DNA from: Maniola hyperantus
Lineage: Eukaryota; Arthropoda; Insecta; Lepidoptera; Nymphalidae
Length of the DNA stretch: 64,000 nt
Assembly (NCBI RefSeq): GCF_902806685.2
Contig: NC_048554.1
Coordinates: 310,001-374,000 of the forward strand
Direction of reading: 5' to 3'
Shown: piece after piece, positions 29,776-40,981 of the stretch
How positions within the stretch are numbered: the stretch's first letter is position 1
How the letters are laid out: each line of letters begins with the position of its first letter
Position numbers and translations under genes: made by a program
Notes under the pieces: generated by a model
Database searches by the model: none
What the model was told of the DNA's origin: nothing
The model's input: only the letters and a program-made list of their open reading frames with translations

Positions 29776-30306
29776 CGGGCAAAAAGTAAGCAAAAAGATC
29801 CCGTTGCCGACCCGATGGAGGAAGAGCACGAAGAGCAACCAGAGGAACCATCAGAAGAGCCATCATCAGAACTTGAGGAATATGATGATAACGGGAGCAA
29901 CAGTCCAATCAACATCATCATCAAAGAGGAACCAGAAATTATACAAACAACCCAACCCAGGTACTATCGCACGGCGAAAACTTCGATGCAAGCGAGAATC
30001 AATAAACGAAAATTAGAAAAAGAGAAGCTAAGCAGATTAGCTGAGAAAAAGAAGAGGTTACTGGAAAGCAAACTTTTAAAAGAATCCAAGGTATACAAGA
30101 ATAAAGACGAATGTGACAGTTTCGGCGAATACATTTCTATATCGTTGAGGAAACACGACGAGAGGACGAGGTCGATGATCAAGCAGGCCATCAACAACAT
30201 CTTGTTTGAACAAGAGATGAAGAAGTACAACACGGGGCAGTACACTGTCATATACACAGGCAGTGATGTGAACCCACTGATAGACCCTGATGACTGCGAA
30301 AAATAA
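29776..30306 (+). CDS. MADF-BESS protein 1, exon 2 (acidic linker and BESS motif)
   Basis: Encodes residues 108-283. Begins RAKSKQKDPVADP in phase 0, then a Glu/Asp-rich stretch (122-147), INIIIKEEPE with a psi-K-x-E site (IKEE, 156-159), a long basic helix likely to be a coiled coil (about 180-216, RKLEKEKLSRLAEKKKRLLE), and a BESS motif at about 217-256 (DECDSFGEYISISLRKHDER, then MIKQAINNILFEQEM). BESS motifs mediate protein-protein contacts in MADF and related insect factors. The stop TAA is at 30304-30306; AATAAA at 30554-30559 is a possible poly(A) signal, although a LINE remnant lies in between. An internal ATG at 29815 is not needed as a start, because the frame is open back to the acceptor. 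Confidence 0.78.
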   Translation, partial: RAKSKQKDPVADPMEEEHEEQPEEPSEEPSSELEEYDDNGSNSPINIIIKEEPEIIQTTQPRYYRTAKTSMQARINKRKLEKEKLSRLAEKKKRLLESKLLKESKVYKNKDECDSFGEYISISLRKHDERTRSMIKQAINNILFEQEMKKYNTGQYTVIYTGSDVNPLIDPDDCEK

Positions 30307-30329
30307 TTGTAACAAAACAATCAGTTAAT

Positions 30330-30480
30330 CGACGACCTCCAGCATTCTGGGCCGATAACCTGAAGAAGAAGGTTGAAAAAGGTGTCGGGGAGCGGGTGGA
30401 TGAGGAAGGCGGAGGACCGTGTTTGGTGGTGCGCTCTTGGAAAAGCTTATGTCCAGCAGTGGGTGCATGGAATGGAAAAA
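30330..30480 (+). pseudogene. LINE 3' coding remnant in the gene 1 downstream region
   Basis: Reads RRPPAFWADNLKK and, after a frame change near 30388, SGWMRKAEDRVWWCALGKAY and VQQW: the extreme C-terminus of the RTE-type LINE reverse transcriptase. It lies 25 bases after the gene 1 stop codon, so it may be part of the transcript's 3' UTR. Confidence 0.75.
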
Positions 30481-31359
30481 TCAGTACATCGAGTAAATTG
30501 GTGTCTTCGTGGTACCTTATAGAAGAGCTATTTCAAACAAAAATCATAAATTCAATAAAACTGGCAAAAACTGGATGTCAAATTGTAAACCAAAAGATTT
30601 GGGAATGTGCCGTTTTGTACTACAAAGATGTCGTGGTTAAAAGTTGACTACCAGGCGAAATTAATAATCATTAATCAATCTATCTATCATCTGTCGATGA
30701 GTATGTCGAAGGGTCAAATAATCAATCATATCACAGGCTCGAATCGAATGAGTGCGTAACCGCCGTAAATGTTTTCGATGTGACAACTTTTAAAAAAACT
30801 CGTTTTTTTGATTCTCAGTTCCTTACTGATTTTTGTTAATTTTAGAAAAGTACTTAGGTATCATTAATTTTTTTACATCGGGTCGGTAATGTTATCTTTT
30901 GTAAGATATTCTTAAATAAGCTATACTGTATATAAAACTATGTATATCTCTTTTGTACAAATACAGAATTGTAAATATTCATTATCTTTTCTTTAATTAA
31001 CATGTTTTCGAATACTATGTTACGATTAAGTAAATTTCTGACATACTTAAATATAATTTAAAAATTAAAAATAGGTACAAAATTAATAACTCAACCAAGA
31101 TAATGGTTAGGTATTTAAAAAAAGATACAAAATTATCGGACGCATGGAAGAGATTATATTATGCGTGCCCGAGCGAAAAAACAAGTAAGTATCAAAAGAA
31201 TTCTTGCGCGATAAATCAATTAAATTCCTGCATCCGGAAAAGCAATTCTAGGCATTCCTCAGAATTCATGTATGACAGCACACAGAAATTGCACAACTGA
31301 GTAAAAATGTTCGCTTAAAAAATCCGATGGTAACCACCACGGTCGAATATCTTGCATAA
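30481..31359. other. No gene recognised
   Basis: AT-rich. The frames at 30396-30647 and 31103-31300 have no domain. May include the 3' UTR of MADF-BESS gene 1 up to about 30580. Confidence 0.35.
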
Positions 31360-31692
31360 TTATGCTCTATCACGCATTGCAGTCGATCTAATTTTCCTTA
31401 ATTTTTTGCTGCCATCCATCTGTCCATCGTCTACGTGAGCCAAAGCACGCCCGATATTACCTCCTATTTCTATACTTCTACTATCAAGATCACACACTTT
31501 TTTATCTACATGTTTACTATCCATTACATATTTTCTTACATTCGTGTCATTCTTTCTGCTTAAGTAATCGGCAATGTATAAAAATTTAGCGTTGCAAACA
31601 GTTCTTTGTGTTAATCTAATAATAGCCGTGACTTTGTCTACTACACAAGTAAAAAGTGCATCAGTTGTTTTTATTACTTCTGATTTAACCAT
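31360..31692 (-). CDS. Orphan open frame, 110 codons, function unknown
   Basis: An ATG-started frame that lies outside the repeats and has a balanced amino-acid mix (MVKSEVIKTTDALFTCVVDK at the start, then KVTAIIRLTQRT, a charged middle, DGSKKLRK near the end). A stop lies close upstream, so if it is part of a gene it is a single short exon. I recognise no domain, signal peptide or membrane segment. It could be chance. Confidence 0.2.
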   Translation of the reverse strand: MVKSEVIKTTDALFTCVVDKVTAIIRLTQRTVCNAKFLYIADYLSRKNDTNVRKYVMDSKHVDKKVCDLDSRSIEIGGNIGRALAHVDDGQMDGSKKLRKIRSTAMRDRA

Positions 31693-33503
31693 TTCTGTTT
31701 CATTACTTACATCAACACTTTATTGGTGTACTAAAACAGCATTGGATGTTATATTTTAGTTATGTTGTGGTAGTTTAGTGGAGCATAGTAGCCGAGCGAT
31801 CTTGATCACGCCACTTCACGTCAGTCGCTATATTTTATGAATTTGTAGCAATTTACTTGTTTGCATGATAATTGCTAACTCGGCGAACGGCCGGCTCGTA
31901 TTTTAAAGCCACTATTATGATTAATATGTAAAATTGGATCTACTTGTTTATTGCTACTAATAGAACAAGTTAAGGTAGCTAGTAAATGTTAACTTTAATA
32001 ATTTACCAACTGAATTTGGATGAAGGAGTAAGGACACGTGTTAGTCAAATATCGACAAAATAAAAACGCCAAATTAATCATGGTATGTACCCGTTATCTA
32101 CACTAAAATATGTCGTTTAACCACGAAATAAGCTTAAAATCATTAGTTTTCACATGCTCCGTCTCTAGGCTATTATCACAGAATAATATGATAGTACTAA
32201 GTATACCATTACTTGATTGATAGTGCTATTCACATTTGAATGTTCTCCTTCACCATCGCCGGTGACTCAAATGTTATTGCTGCTTAATCCAAGGTTACAA
32301 CAAGTATTCCAATAATATTTAACTGGTAAATATTTGTTTAACCGAATTATTGGTAAGTACTTGTACTAAGTACAGACGTTCTGACCTGAAATCGCTCGTT
32401 CTAAGTACAATATTTCATAAGTATACAAACTAAATATACCTACCTATCCAACTATTCGTAATTGAGATTTAAAAGATTAAAAGAAATAAACACTTTATTT
32501 ATTTTTTATTTATTCAGATACGATAGCCCTTGACTGCAATCTCAATTGACGCAAACAAGCTTATTGATTGATATGACAGCCAAATCAAGAGTTCCGAGTC
32601 TTACTTTAGCTTTATTAGTTTTGCTTTCGCACTTGAACTCCGACTCTAGCTATTCATGCTTTCTCTACCTACTATTATGAACTTCTTCTTCCTTACCTTC
32701 TCCCACGCTACGTGGGGTCGGCACATCATGTCTTCTTCTTCCACTCACTTCTGTCATCCCTCGACGTAATAATATTATCCACCTCTTTTACTTTGAACTT
32801 ACAAAAGGTAAAAGTCGTAAATTCTCATTAGGAATTCTATGAAAAGTAGCCTATATCTACTTAAAGGTTAGGTAGGTAGATACGTGATGAAAAGGCCACA
32901 TAACGTGATAACAAAACTTTATCACACTCGTACGACATTTGTGTCTTTGATAAAAAGAAGAAAGCTTTAAATTCTCAGTATGTAAGGTAGATAAGTAACT
33001 GTTATCGTTCCATACAGAATTCAGAAAGTCAGAAACTATTTAATTTCTTGTAAAATGTATTTTTTCTGTGAACCTTCAACCTTGTTAAGTTTGAACTTTG
33101 AGCTTTACTACAGATTATAATGCTATGTAATTTTATACGTAAAGAATTTTTAGTAATTTTCTGAGTCTAATTAATGGGTATAATGTAGGTAGGTAGACCG
33201 AATGATGCATTTAATAAAGATATAGTTAGTTTTCTACTTTCTAGTATCTAGTGACTACTAGTTACTGGTCTAGTAGTCACTAGGTACTAGAACTAGTCTA
33301 GTCTAGTGACTATTAATTTCTAGTAACTACTAGTATTATTTATATTTTTTAGTGGCTAGGCTCTAAAAGTTGATTTTTTGAAAATAATTTTTCTGGACTT
33401 ACCTATCTGGTTAAAGACGTTTGGACGTTTGGCTACGTACGTCTGTCTTATCATCCCGGCAAATCAAAGAGCTTTTTACATGATTTTTCGGGAACTTTTA
33501 CAG
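31693..33503. other. Mostly unassigned, low-repeat stretch
   Basis: No gene seen. Small items: a segment at about 32055-32137 whose reverse copy lies at 44247-44322; a reversed S2 scrap (ATTCAGATACGATAGCCCTT) at 32514-32545; a LINE-like scrap (CTCCCACGCTACGTGGGGTC) near 32700; the CTAG cruciform at 33241-33290. Confidence 0.4.
33241..33290. repeat. CTAG-rich cruciform
   Basis: CTAGTATCTAGTGACTACTA+G (33241-33261) pairs 20 of 21 with 33270-33290 across an 8-base loop. Further CTAGTGACTA and CTAGTAACTA motifs follow to about 33338. Confidence 0.75.
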
Positions 33504-33640
33504 GAATCAGGGTATGAAGCGGGGGGACGCCTCGCAGACCGGCACGTCACCCGCGCTCGCCCGCACTGGGTTAGTGCGGGGGCTGTACGGGTGTGCAGGG
33601 CGTTCTCTCCCCGATTGTCATTTCAACCTGTCGCGTACTA
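33504..33640 (+). mobile_element. M2 GC-rich MITE, left end eroded
   Basis: GGGGGGACGCC, CGCCCGCACTGGGTTAGTGC, GGGTGTGCAGGGCGTTC, end CCTGTCGCGTACTA. 33641-34440 after it has no recognised gene. Confidence 0.7.
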
Positions 33641-34445
33641 TACAACTCGTGCGACTTATCGAAGTATGCCTGACTAGTTTAGTGGTTAATAAAGTACTTA
33701 AATACCTAATAGCACAGAATAATATAATAGTACTAATAGTGTGATTACGAACATTTTTATAGTCTGTTTACGGCCACTTTGTGCCACAACCTATGTAGGT
33801 ACCTAGGTAATAGTCATACTTCCTAGAAACAAACACAGCTATAATATAACCTACTTACATAATATTGTATTACCTATAGGACTGTAAGTGTAAGTAGATA
33901 TAGTATAGGTAATCTTTTACATCAGACAATTTGTCGCCGGGCTAAATAAAGAACTTACGTGTCTTTTCACTTGTTTTCACGTTCCCTTATTGCTATTGTG
34001 ATAAAGATGTTATTGCTTTAACTACCTTCTTATTATCGGTAAGCATTACAATTGCGAATAACAACATTTCTTTCATTTCATATAGCTCTTATGGTAGTAT
34101 TATTAAAGACCATTTTGCAGCGTTTTAGCACTACAAAACGGTTACGGCTTTGTTTATCGACTTGTCACAATGCACTTTTGCAACCTTTTTACAGCTTATG
34201 GCATTGTAACAGCGTCTAATACTGCTTGTTTTGGATTGAAATATAAGTTTGTAAAATATGACCTCGAGGTATCGCGAATAAAGAAGCAAGCAGTTTAGGT
34301 ATTGGTAGGTACTTAGGTAGGTACAATACGTCATTAGTCGTTATTCGTACCTATTGATAAGTAATGCTACATACTTATGCTTTATGTTAATCTTATTTAC
34401 TTGAGATAATCTTGGCTTGTTTGAATTGAAAATTATCTAGAACTA

Positions 34446-34855
34446 GAGGTGTCCCGAATACAGTAAAGTTGTTATGGCGAATAATCTGTTAGCGACTTTT
34501 TGGCAATTGTCTATGCCGAATAGTCGAATTATTCGACATAAAAATGTACTATAGAGACAGGTAAATTGTATCTATTATAGTTTGACAATAATAATAACAC
34601 GCCTCTAGTAAGTCTAGAACTCTAGTGGTCTCGACTCTCGAACATTTCTTCGGTTTTTTTGTCTATGTATGTATGAGTCTTACCGAAATCTAACGATTTT
34701 AAGAAAACAATGTATTTAATTGTCCTGATTAATCAGGGCATTTCATTTCATTATAAAGTCGGATAATTTATTCGGTATTGTAATAATAATATTAATAGAC
34801 TTTTATCAACTATTCGACAAATATCGAATAATACCGGCTAATCACGGCATCTCTA
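34446..34855. mobile_element. Possible DNA element with short inverted ends
   Basis: Left end AGAGGTGTCCCGAATA and right end TAATCACGGCATCTCT are inverted versions of AGAGRTGYC. The interior has several TATTCGAC/GTCGAATA motifs. Weak; no target duplication was checked convincingly. 34856-35299 has no feature. Confidence 0.35.
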
Positions 34856-35299
34856 TCCAGAATAATTATTACGTACTTAGATGAATTTTAATACGGTTTA
34901 GCTTGGGCTTAGTTATTACTTGAGCATAGTCAAATGTGCCACTTGGGAGACGGAATTTATGATCAAAATATTATAATTAATCACAATTTGCATTATAATT
35001 CAAGTGCTTTAACATTTTGTATAAAGGTCGAAATGTTACCACGGGCGTGACCAGTACAGCTTGATCTTTCAGTATTATACACCTGTTTAATGTATAGAGG
35101 TCAAGATGTAAATATTTTTAGCGCTTGTGTTGTACCTAACCTACACCTAGGTGTGCTATAGTTATATATTATGCACTTGTAAGTTTTAGGTAATGCGTTT
35201 GAATTCTGAAGAACCCTGCTTACTTGAAATTAGTTTTGTGCCTACCTTGTAAATCAATTTAAAGTACTTATACTATACAAAATCGACTTTTGGTTTTGG

Positions 35300-35626
35300 T
35301 AATTTCAGGTATGTAGCCATTACCCATAGGCTATATAGGCATGGCTCTCTTAACGATAGGATTAAAAGGGCTCTTGCCATCATATATATTCCTGCGCTCA
35401 TCGAGCCGGTACAGATTAGTCGGGATGATGGCAAGAGACCTGATGGATTGACGCTGGTCCCCTGGGAACAGGAACGGGCGCTAATGTGGGACGCAACGTG
35501 CGTTGACACATTGGCCCCGTGTCATATCAGGGAGACAGCATCGAAACCGGGAGCCGCTGCAGATACAGCTGAAAATGGCAAGCGGCGCAAGTATGCCTTT
35601 CTTATCGAGAGTTACATCATGATTTG
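35300..35626 (+). pseudogene. LINE reverse transcriptase C-terminal fragment
   Basis: Open reading with RHGSLNDRIKRALAI, LIEPVQISRDDGKRPDG, LTLVPWEQERALMWDATCVD and TAENGKRRKYAFLIESYI. It matches the family at 53180-53579 and extends farther toward the N-terminus, but loses the last third. 35627-35890 continues with unrelated sequence. Confidence 0.7.
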
Positions 35627-36089
35627 TGTGCACCGTGCCGTCACCTCCATGGTGAGAGGACTGTCCATCTTACTAGCCAGTGTTGAGGAGGGTGTTAGGT
35701 CCCTAGCCTGCGAAACATGGAAAGAAAGAAAAGCCTTTCAGAAATCCCATCAGACTTTAGTCATACAGGTCAAAAGTTGCACCAAGTCCTAGGATCTCAG
35801 ATATTGTGGAAAGTTTCAACAAATGAGGTGTGTACAAGGAAAATGATGAAGTATGTCATTCATAACTGCCACTTGGCAAAGTGACAGATAATTGCAGTTC
35901 AGCGGAACGAGATGCGGCACACGCTCGAAATATTCGCAGATAAGATCCGCACGGCGTGTGGCGTGTGGACACTCACGTACGCACTGGATTTCAATTTTTT
36001 TCAGGGTTAGAATAAAATTATGTCTTTTTAATAAGTCCTATGTCTTTAAAAATATAGAAAAATCCGGCTGTGTGTTTAGTCGACGTGTC

Positions 36090-36235
36090 TTTTTTTCGCC
36101 TGACTTCGTCCGCGTGGATTTAGGTTTTTAAACACTGTACAAAATTTCGTCACAATCGGTTAAGCTGTTGGGCCGTGAAAAGCTAGCAGACAGACAGACA
36201 CACTTTCGCATTCATAATATTAGTATGGAAATTAG
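36090..36235 (-). repeat. R3 repeat, internally deleted, reverse
   Basis: CCTGACTTCGTCCGCGTGGA followed at once by AAATTTCGTCACAATCGGTT and AGACAGACAGACACACTTTC; the middle is missing. Confidence 0.65.
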
Positions 36236-36304
36236 TATGGACAAATTATTTCAGTCTTCAAAGAGTGTGGTGATTATAATATGCAGTAATCAACGACTTT
36301 ATAT

Positions 36305-36540
36305 AAGCCGTGATAGTCCAGTGGTTAAGACGCCCACCTCCTAATCGGGAACTCGGGAAATTGATCCCGCACCTCTGAAGATACGTGTGTGAAGAAAAAT
36401 ATCGTGAGGAAACCTGCACGCCTGAAAGTTCTCCATAATGCTCTCAAAGGTGTGTGAAATCTGTCAATCCGCATTTGGCCAGCGTGGCAGACTATGACCA
36501 CCCAATTTGAGAGGATGGCGATGGGTTGATCATGATGATA
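36305..36540 (+). mobile_element. S3 SINE, nearly complete
   Basis: Head GTGATAGTCCAGTGGTTAAG (box A) with a damaged box B (GAAATTGATCCCG), body ATCGTGAGGAAACCTGCACG, CATAATGCTCTCAAAGGTGT, TTGGCCAGCGTGGCAGACTA, tail GGGTTGATCATGATGATAA. Confidence 0.75.
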
Positions 36541-36884
36541 ACGAATACTTACTACCTAAATCATGTTTAATTTCTAATTAAACACCTGTTCAAGCAGTTA
36601 CTACTTAAACAGGCGCTTACTCATTCTAAGCCGTGTCTTATTGAATTATCGGTTTATTCAGTCAGTCAGTAATCCACTTGTACAAAGCCTAGCAGGTAGT
36701 CGATACCTGACGAGGGTCCTTAACCCTTCGCGTTGTCCCTTTCGCACTCACCGGGAGCATCTTGCCACCCTGTCGCACGCAGTTTCAGTGATTGCAGTCA
36801 CGTATACAAAGTTGGCAGTGCTGAGTGCGTTGTTACCAATGACATAATGTATTTTCGGAATAATATTATGTAGACCTAGGCAAT

Positions 36885-37165
36885 AGTGGTGATAGCCTAG
36901 TGGTTAAGACGTCGGCCTTCAATTCAAAGGGTCCGGGGTTCGGACCTCGGAACGGAACCTCTTCTATTACTATTTTTTTGAAAATACTTACATTATCTTT
37001 ATAAGCATTAGAATCGGACTGAAATTTGGCATGCAGATAGCTATTATGACGTAGCACGTAGGCATCCGCTAAGAAAGTATTTTTGAAAATTCAACGCCTA
37101 AGGGGGTGAAATAGGGGTTTGAAATTTGTGTAGCCCATGCGGATGAAGTCGCGAGCATAAGCTAG
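36885..37165. repeat. S3 head (+) followed by R2 fragment (+)
   Basis: 36889-36960: GTGATAGCCTAGTGGTTAAG and GGGGTTCGGACCTCGG, an S3 head only. 37015-37165: R2 from GACTGAAATTTGGCATGCAG to GAAGTCGCGAGCATAAGCTA. Confidence 0.7.
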
Positions 37166-37446
37166 TGTAGTATAAACTGTGAGTAAAAAAGAGCCTAAAA
37201 GAACCAACTTATTTAAATTACTTCCAAGAAGTTAACCTTCAATTTATAAAATAATTGTTAAATTAAGTTTAACATTTTTATTGAGTTACACTGAAAGACA
37301 TTTCCGATACCAGTTTTTTCCACAAACAAGTCTGGTGTGAACAAGTGAGGGTTCCGTTGGTTTTTAAGTTACATGTTTAACAGCCTCTCATAGCATTAAT
37401 GAGTCTATAAATAACTAAAATCTCAGATTATTATCAGTTTTCTTAT

Positions 37447-37915
37447 ATTATTATTGGCACCGACCTTAAAAAATATTATTATTGAACTATATAACTCTTG
37501 TATACATAATATATTCGGTAACAAATTAATTTTTTTTAAATCTTTAGTGTTTGTGGTTAGATATTGATGACGGTTTTTATTTTTTTTGTAAAAAAAAATT
37601 ATCTCACAATTTTTTAGTGGCCCATGGTATTAAAATATGCTATGCCTGGTTAAAAATCTACTGTTTACTAAGCTATTACACTGATCGCGAGCAATTTACT
37701 CTTATCCGTTGAGGAGTTCCATTATCTAGCTTCGAAGATGTTCATCAGATCGTTACCAAATTTATATGGTACCACCATTGAAGTATACCCTTTCAAACAA
37801 AAAAGAATTTTCAAAATCGGTCCAGGCGTCTTTGAATGATCGAGGAACATACATAAAAATAAAGATTCCGACGAATTGAGAACCTCCTCCTTTTTTGCAA
37901 TCGGTTAAAAAATAG
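37447..37915 (+). repeat. R4 repeat
   Basis: Second copy of 20405-20865 with small differences: TTGGCACCGACC, ATACATAATATATTCGGTAA, GATCGCGAGCAATTTACTCT, GAACCTCCTCCTTTTTTGCA. Followed by an R1-like scrap (GACACACGGACAGACA to GATACGGAACCCTAAAAA, 37917-37998). Confidence 0.7.
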
Positions 37916-37998
37916 GCTGACACACGGACAGACAAAAAACAAAATGGTGATAAGGGATCCGTTTACGTTAGGTTCTGTATACGATACGGAACCCTAAA

Positions 37999-38866
37999 AA
38001 TTCCAAAAATCCTGTTTTCACTCGATCTACGTGACTCGTTGTACTGGCATACTTATTATGCAGGTATAACTAACTATCTATTAAGTAGGTGATATGACCA
38101 GTATTTATATGGCTAATTAATATTTATTATATTAAGTATAAACATTTCCATGCATGCTCGTTATATTTCCGATAGGAAAAATAGCGTCTATATTTTAAAA
38201 AGTTAGGTACTTTTATTTTTATCTACCTAAATCCTCTAATTTTCATGTCGGTCAATATTGTCACAACACTAAAACAGCTGCGCGATTGCGGTAGAATGAC
38301 AGCTACAATGTCACGATCGCAATCACCTCTGATTGGTTGACGCTTGCTCACTATAAATAAACGAATTTTGATGGAATTTGGTGCAGAGATAACTCGTAGT
38401 CCAGGAAAGAATATAATCAATAAGAATCTGTACCGGAAAATCAAAGAGTTCCTACGAGATTTTTATAAATCTAAATCCACATCGATCGAAATCCAAGTCG
38501 TGGGAATAATTTACTTGGTAAACTGAAACTCAAATTATTTGAAACTCAAATTATTTATTCAGAATTGGTAAAATTTTACGCTTCCTGATTGTCATAAATT
38601 TTTATTTGTAAGATGATGTGATATAGTGGTGATAATTAATACGTACTTAAAACTAAAGCTACGAAGGTTCCAAACGCGCCCAGGTCTGAGAAGAGCCCAC
38701 AACAAACTCAGCCGGGTATTCTTTTTATTAACACCACTTTACAAGAGTAGTAGAGTAGTTAAGGTAAGAGAGATATCTTGCATTTCGGAGATGGATTAAA
38801 GTTCCCACGGGATCTTTGACAACCGAAACTTGATGTTTTCCTTCACCATTAAAGTATTTCATATAT
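37999..38866. other. No gene recognised
   Basis: AT-rich. 38340-38500 may be a worn R3 (GAATTTTGATGGAATTTGG, AAATCAAAGAGTTCC). The reading frames over it have no domain. Confidence 0.35.
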
Positions 38867-39078
38867 TATACATGTCTCACACCCGGCTTTACTCATGTGT
38901 TTAGTCGACGTTAGCCCGAGTTATTTCGAACCCATCCGGGTTTCTTTTTCACAGGACCTCAGTTCGCGCACGCGTCGCAGTTGAGACTGCGCGCCGCGCC
39001 CGCCGCTGCCCGCTGTAACTAACTAGTCGGGTTACGTTGACTAAATACGTGAGTAAAGCCGGGTGTGAGACATGTATA
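38867..39078. mobile_element. M3 MITE with ~54-bp inverted ends
   Basis: Both ends read TATACATGTCTCACACCCGG inward; the first 29 bases are a perfect inversion and similarity continues for about 25 more. The middle is GC-rich (GCGCGCCGCGCCCGCCGCTG). TA at the borders. A partial relative (GTCGGGCTAACGTCGACTAC, GTGAGTAAGCCGGGACAG) is at about 61955-62002. 39079-39466 shows no gene. Confidence 0.8.
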
Positions 39079-39466
39079 ATGGATATCACTCGAGATAGTT
39101 TAAACGCTAAAATATTTCATATAATATTATGTATTGTCCCAAATTGACCTAACTGAATTGAACCCGGGACCTTCCATAGCGTTCACCACTACACGAGAGA
39201 GGTCGTTAAATGTGGGCTATTATGTATTTCCGATAAGGAATTTTCCTGATGAAGGAACCTTGAAATAAAATGGGATCGCAATCATAAAGATTTACTGAGA
39301 ATGTGATTGCATGTTTAATTATGTAATTACCGTTTAATACTTGTTTTATACACATACGGAAGTTTTTCGACTCTATACCAACTCGCCTCAACAGATATAG
39401 GCTTCGATTTTCCGGTTTCAACGTGCTTTTTCAAGAATCTATATTCTATACTTTTAAAAAGACTAA

Positions 39467-39845
39467 ATGCCCGCGACTTCATCCGCGTCGAATTATTAAT
39501 AAATAAATAAATAAGCCTACCTCTAAATTTTTTATTTTTTTTTTATTTTTTTTGTATATATATACTTTTTTTTTTTTTTTACTTTCGTTCATTTTTTTCA
39601 AATTATTAGTACCTTTATTTTTTTTTATTTTTGGTCAATATTGCTTATAAGGTATATCTATCCGCGTCGAATTAGGTTTTTAAAAATCCCGCGGGAACTC
39701 TTTGATTTTCTGGGATAAAAAGTAGCCTATGTCACTCTCCAGATCTTTAACTATATCCATGCAAAAATCACGATCCGTTGCGATGTGGTTGAAGGACAAA
39801 CCAACAAACCAATAAACAAACATACCAACAAACAAACACACTTTC
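39467..39845 (-). repeat. R3 repeat, reverse, split by a 164-bp insert
   Basis: R3 starts TAAATGCCCGCGACTTCATC and resumes with AATTAGGTTTTTAAAAATCC. The insert 39496-39659 is A/T-rich. ATCCGCGTCGAATTA is present on both sides (39481-39495 and 39660-39674), a 15-bp target duplication; on the minus strand the insert ends in a TTTA tail, so it is probably a short retroposon. Confidence 0.75.
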
Positions 39846-39889
39846 ACATTTTAGCGTTTAAACTACCATGAGTGATTTCCATTATAAAT

Positions 39890-40340
39890 GCCCGGTTAGC
39901 CCGCTATCATCTTAGACTGCATCATCACTTACCATCTGGTGAGATTGCAGTCAAGGGCTAACTTGTATCTGAAAAAATAAAAAAACACTTTTACATTTAT
40001 AATATGGGTACTAATTTACTTGCCCAGCAATTTTCAAAAACTCCAGGTATTATTGTAGTAGGTACTAGGTACACGACTGGCTAGATCTTGGCTAGATGAT
40101 AATTTTTCCGGTAGGAGATTTCGGCCGTGGCTAGTTACCACCCTACTGGCAAACCCGTGCCGCCAAGCGATTTAGTGTTCCGGTACGATGCCGTGCAGAA
40201 ACCAAAGGGGCATGGGTTTAATAAAAACTGCCACACCCCTTAGGTTAGTCCGCTTCCATCTTAGACTGCAATCACCAACCACCAGGTGAGATTGCAGTCA
40301 AGGGCTAACTTGTATCTGAATAAAAAAATATAAAAAAATA
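39890..40340 (+). mobile_element. Two S2 SINE 3' parts in the same orientation
   Basis: 39892-39990: GGTTAGCCCGCTATCATCTT to CTTGTATCTGAAAAAATAAA. 40109-40340: CGGTAGGAGATTTCGGCCGT to CTTGTATCTGAATAAAAAAA, longer but without the tRNA head. 40341-40480 carries an R1-like scrap with GGACGGACAGACGGACC and three GAGGCTTA units. Confidence 0.75.
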
Positions 40341-40535
40341 AGTCAACTTTTGTAAATAAGGAATGTTTTATTTAAATACTCGCTGACAGTTAGACGGACG
40401 GACAGACGGACCGCGGAGGCTTAGTTAGAGGCTTAGAGGCTTAGAGGCGGGTCCTGTTGGCATCCTACGGAACCCTAAATATAAAGTGCCTTATTCACGG
40501 TCCACCTTGCACACGTCCCACCAAGCACAATTTCT

Positions 40536-40961
40536 CTATGTGATAGTTTCCTTCTCGTCGCTCTTCAACGTCGCCTCCACCAGCAAATTGACAATCTGAG
40601 GCTGAACCTGCATCGCCCGATGTGCCGGCATGCTCCTCAACATGGCCGACACGTACTTGCCGAAACTGTCATAGCAATCTTGACTCTGATTGGTCATGAC
40701 GTGCAAGTACGAGGCTATGTCCTTCATCATTCGCGCCAAGTCACCTTGGGACTCCTCGAATCTCGGCCGTTTCGATGTGGTAGAGGAGTTTCGGGAACGT
40801 TTTTGGGAAAGTTCCTCTTCCTCGAACTCGTCACCCTCCTCCTCACTGTCGCTGTAGTAATTTGTCTCCTCGACGAACACGACGTCTCCTGGGTTGGAGA
40901 CCTGGACGATCTCTTCGGCCTCCGTCGGTTCTGGTTTCACTGAGATCTCGTAATTGAATTT
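40536..40961 (-). CDS. MADF-BESS protein 2, exon 2 (acidic linker and BESS motif)
   Basis: Encodes residues 120-260 of a predicted 260-residue protein. Acceptor CTTGTTTCAG is at 40962-40971 (complement), and the exon opens in phase 0 with KFNYEISVKPEPTEAEE. That contains a psi-K-x-E site (VKPE, 128-131), as in gene 1. A Ser/Glu/Asp-rich stretch (155-170), a bipartite-like nuclear signal (KRSRNSSTTSKRPR, 173-186) and a BESS-type motif at about 214-250 (DCYDSFGKYVSAMLRSM, VQPQIVNLLVEATL) follow. The stop TAG is at 40538-40536. AATAAA on the minus strand at 40372-40367 is a possible poly(A) signal. The frame is open upstream into intron and R1 sequence to 41051, which is not coding in my model. 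Confidence 0.78.
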   Translation of the reverse strand, partial: KFNYEISVKPEPTEAEEIVQVSNPGDVVFVEETNYYSDSEEEGDEFEEEELSQKRSRNSSTTSKRPRFEESQGDLARMMKDIASYLHVMTNQSQDCYDSFGKYVSAMLRSMPAHRAMQVQPQIVNLLVEATLKSDEKETIT

Positions 40962-40981
40962 CTGAAACAAGTCATAATTAA

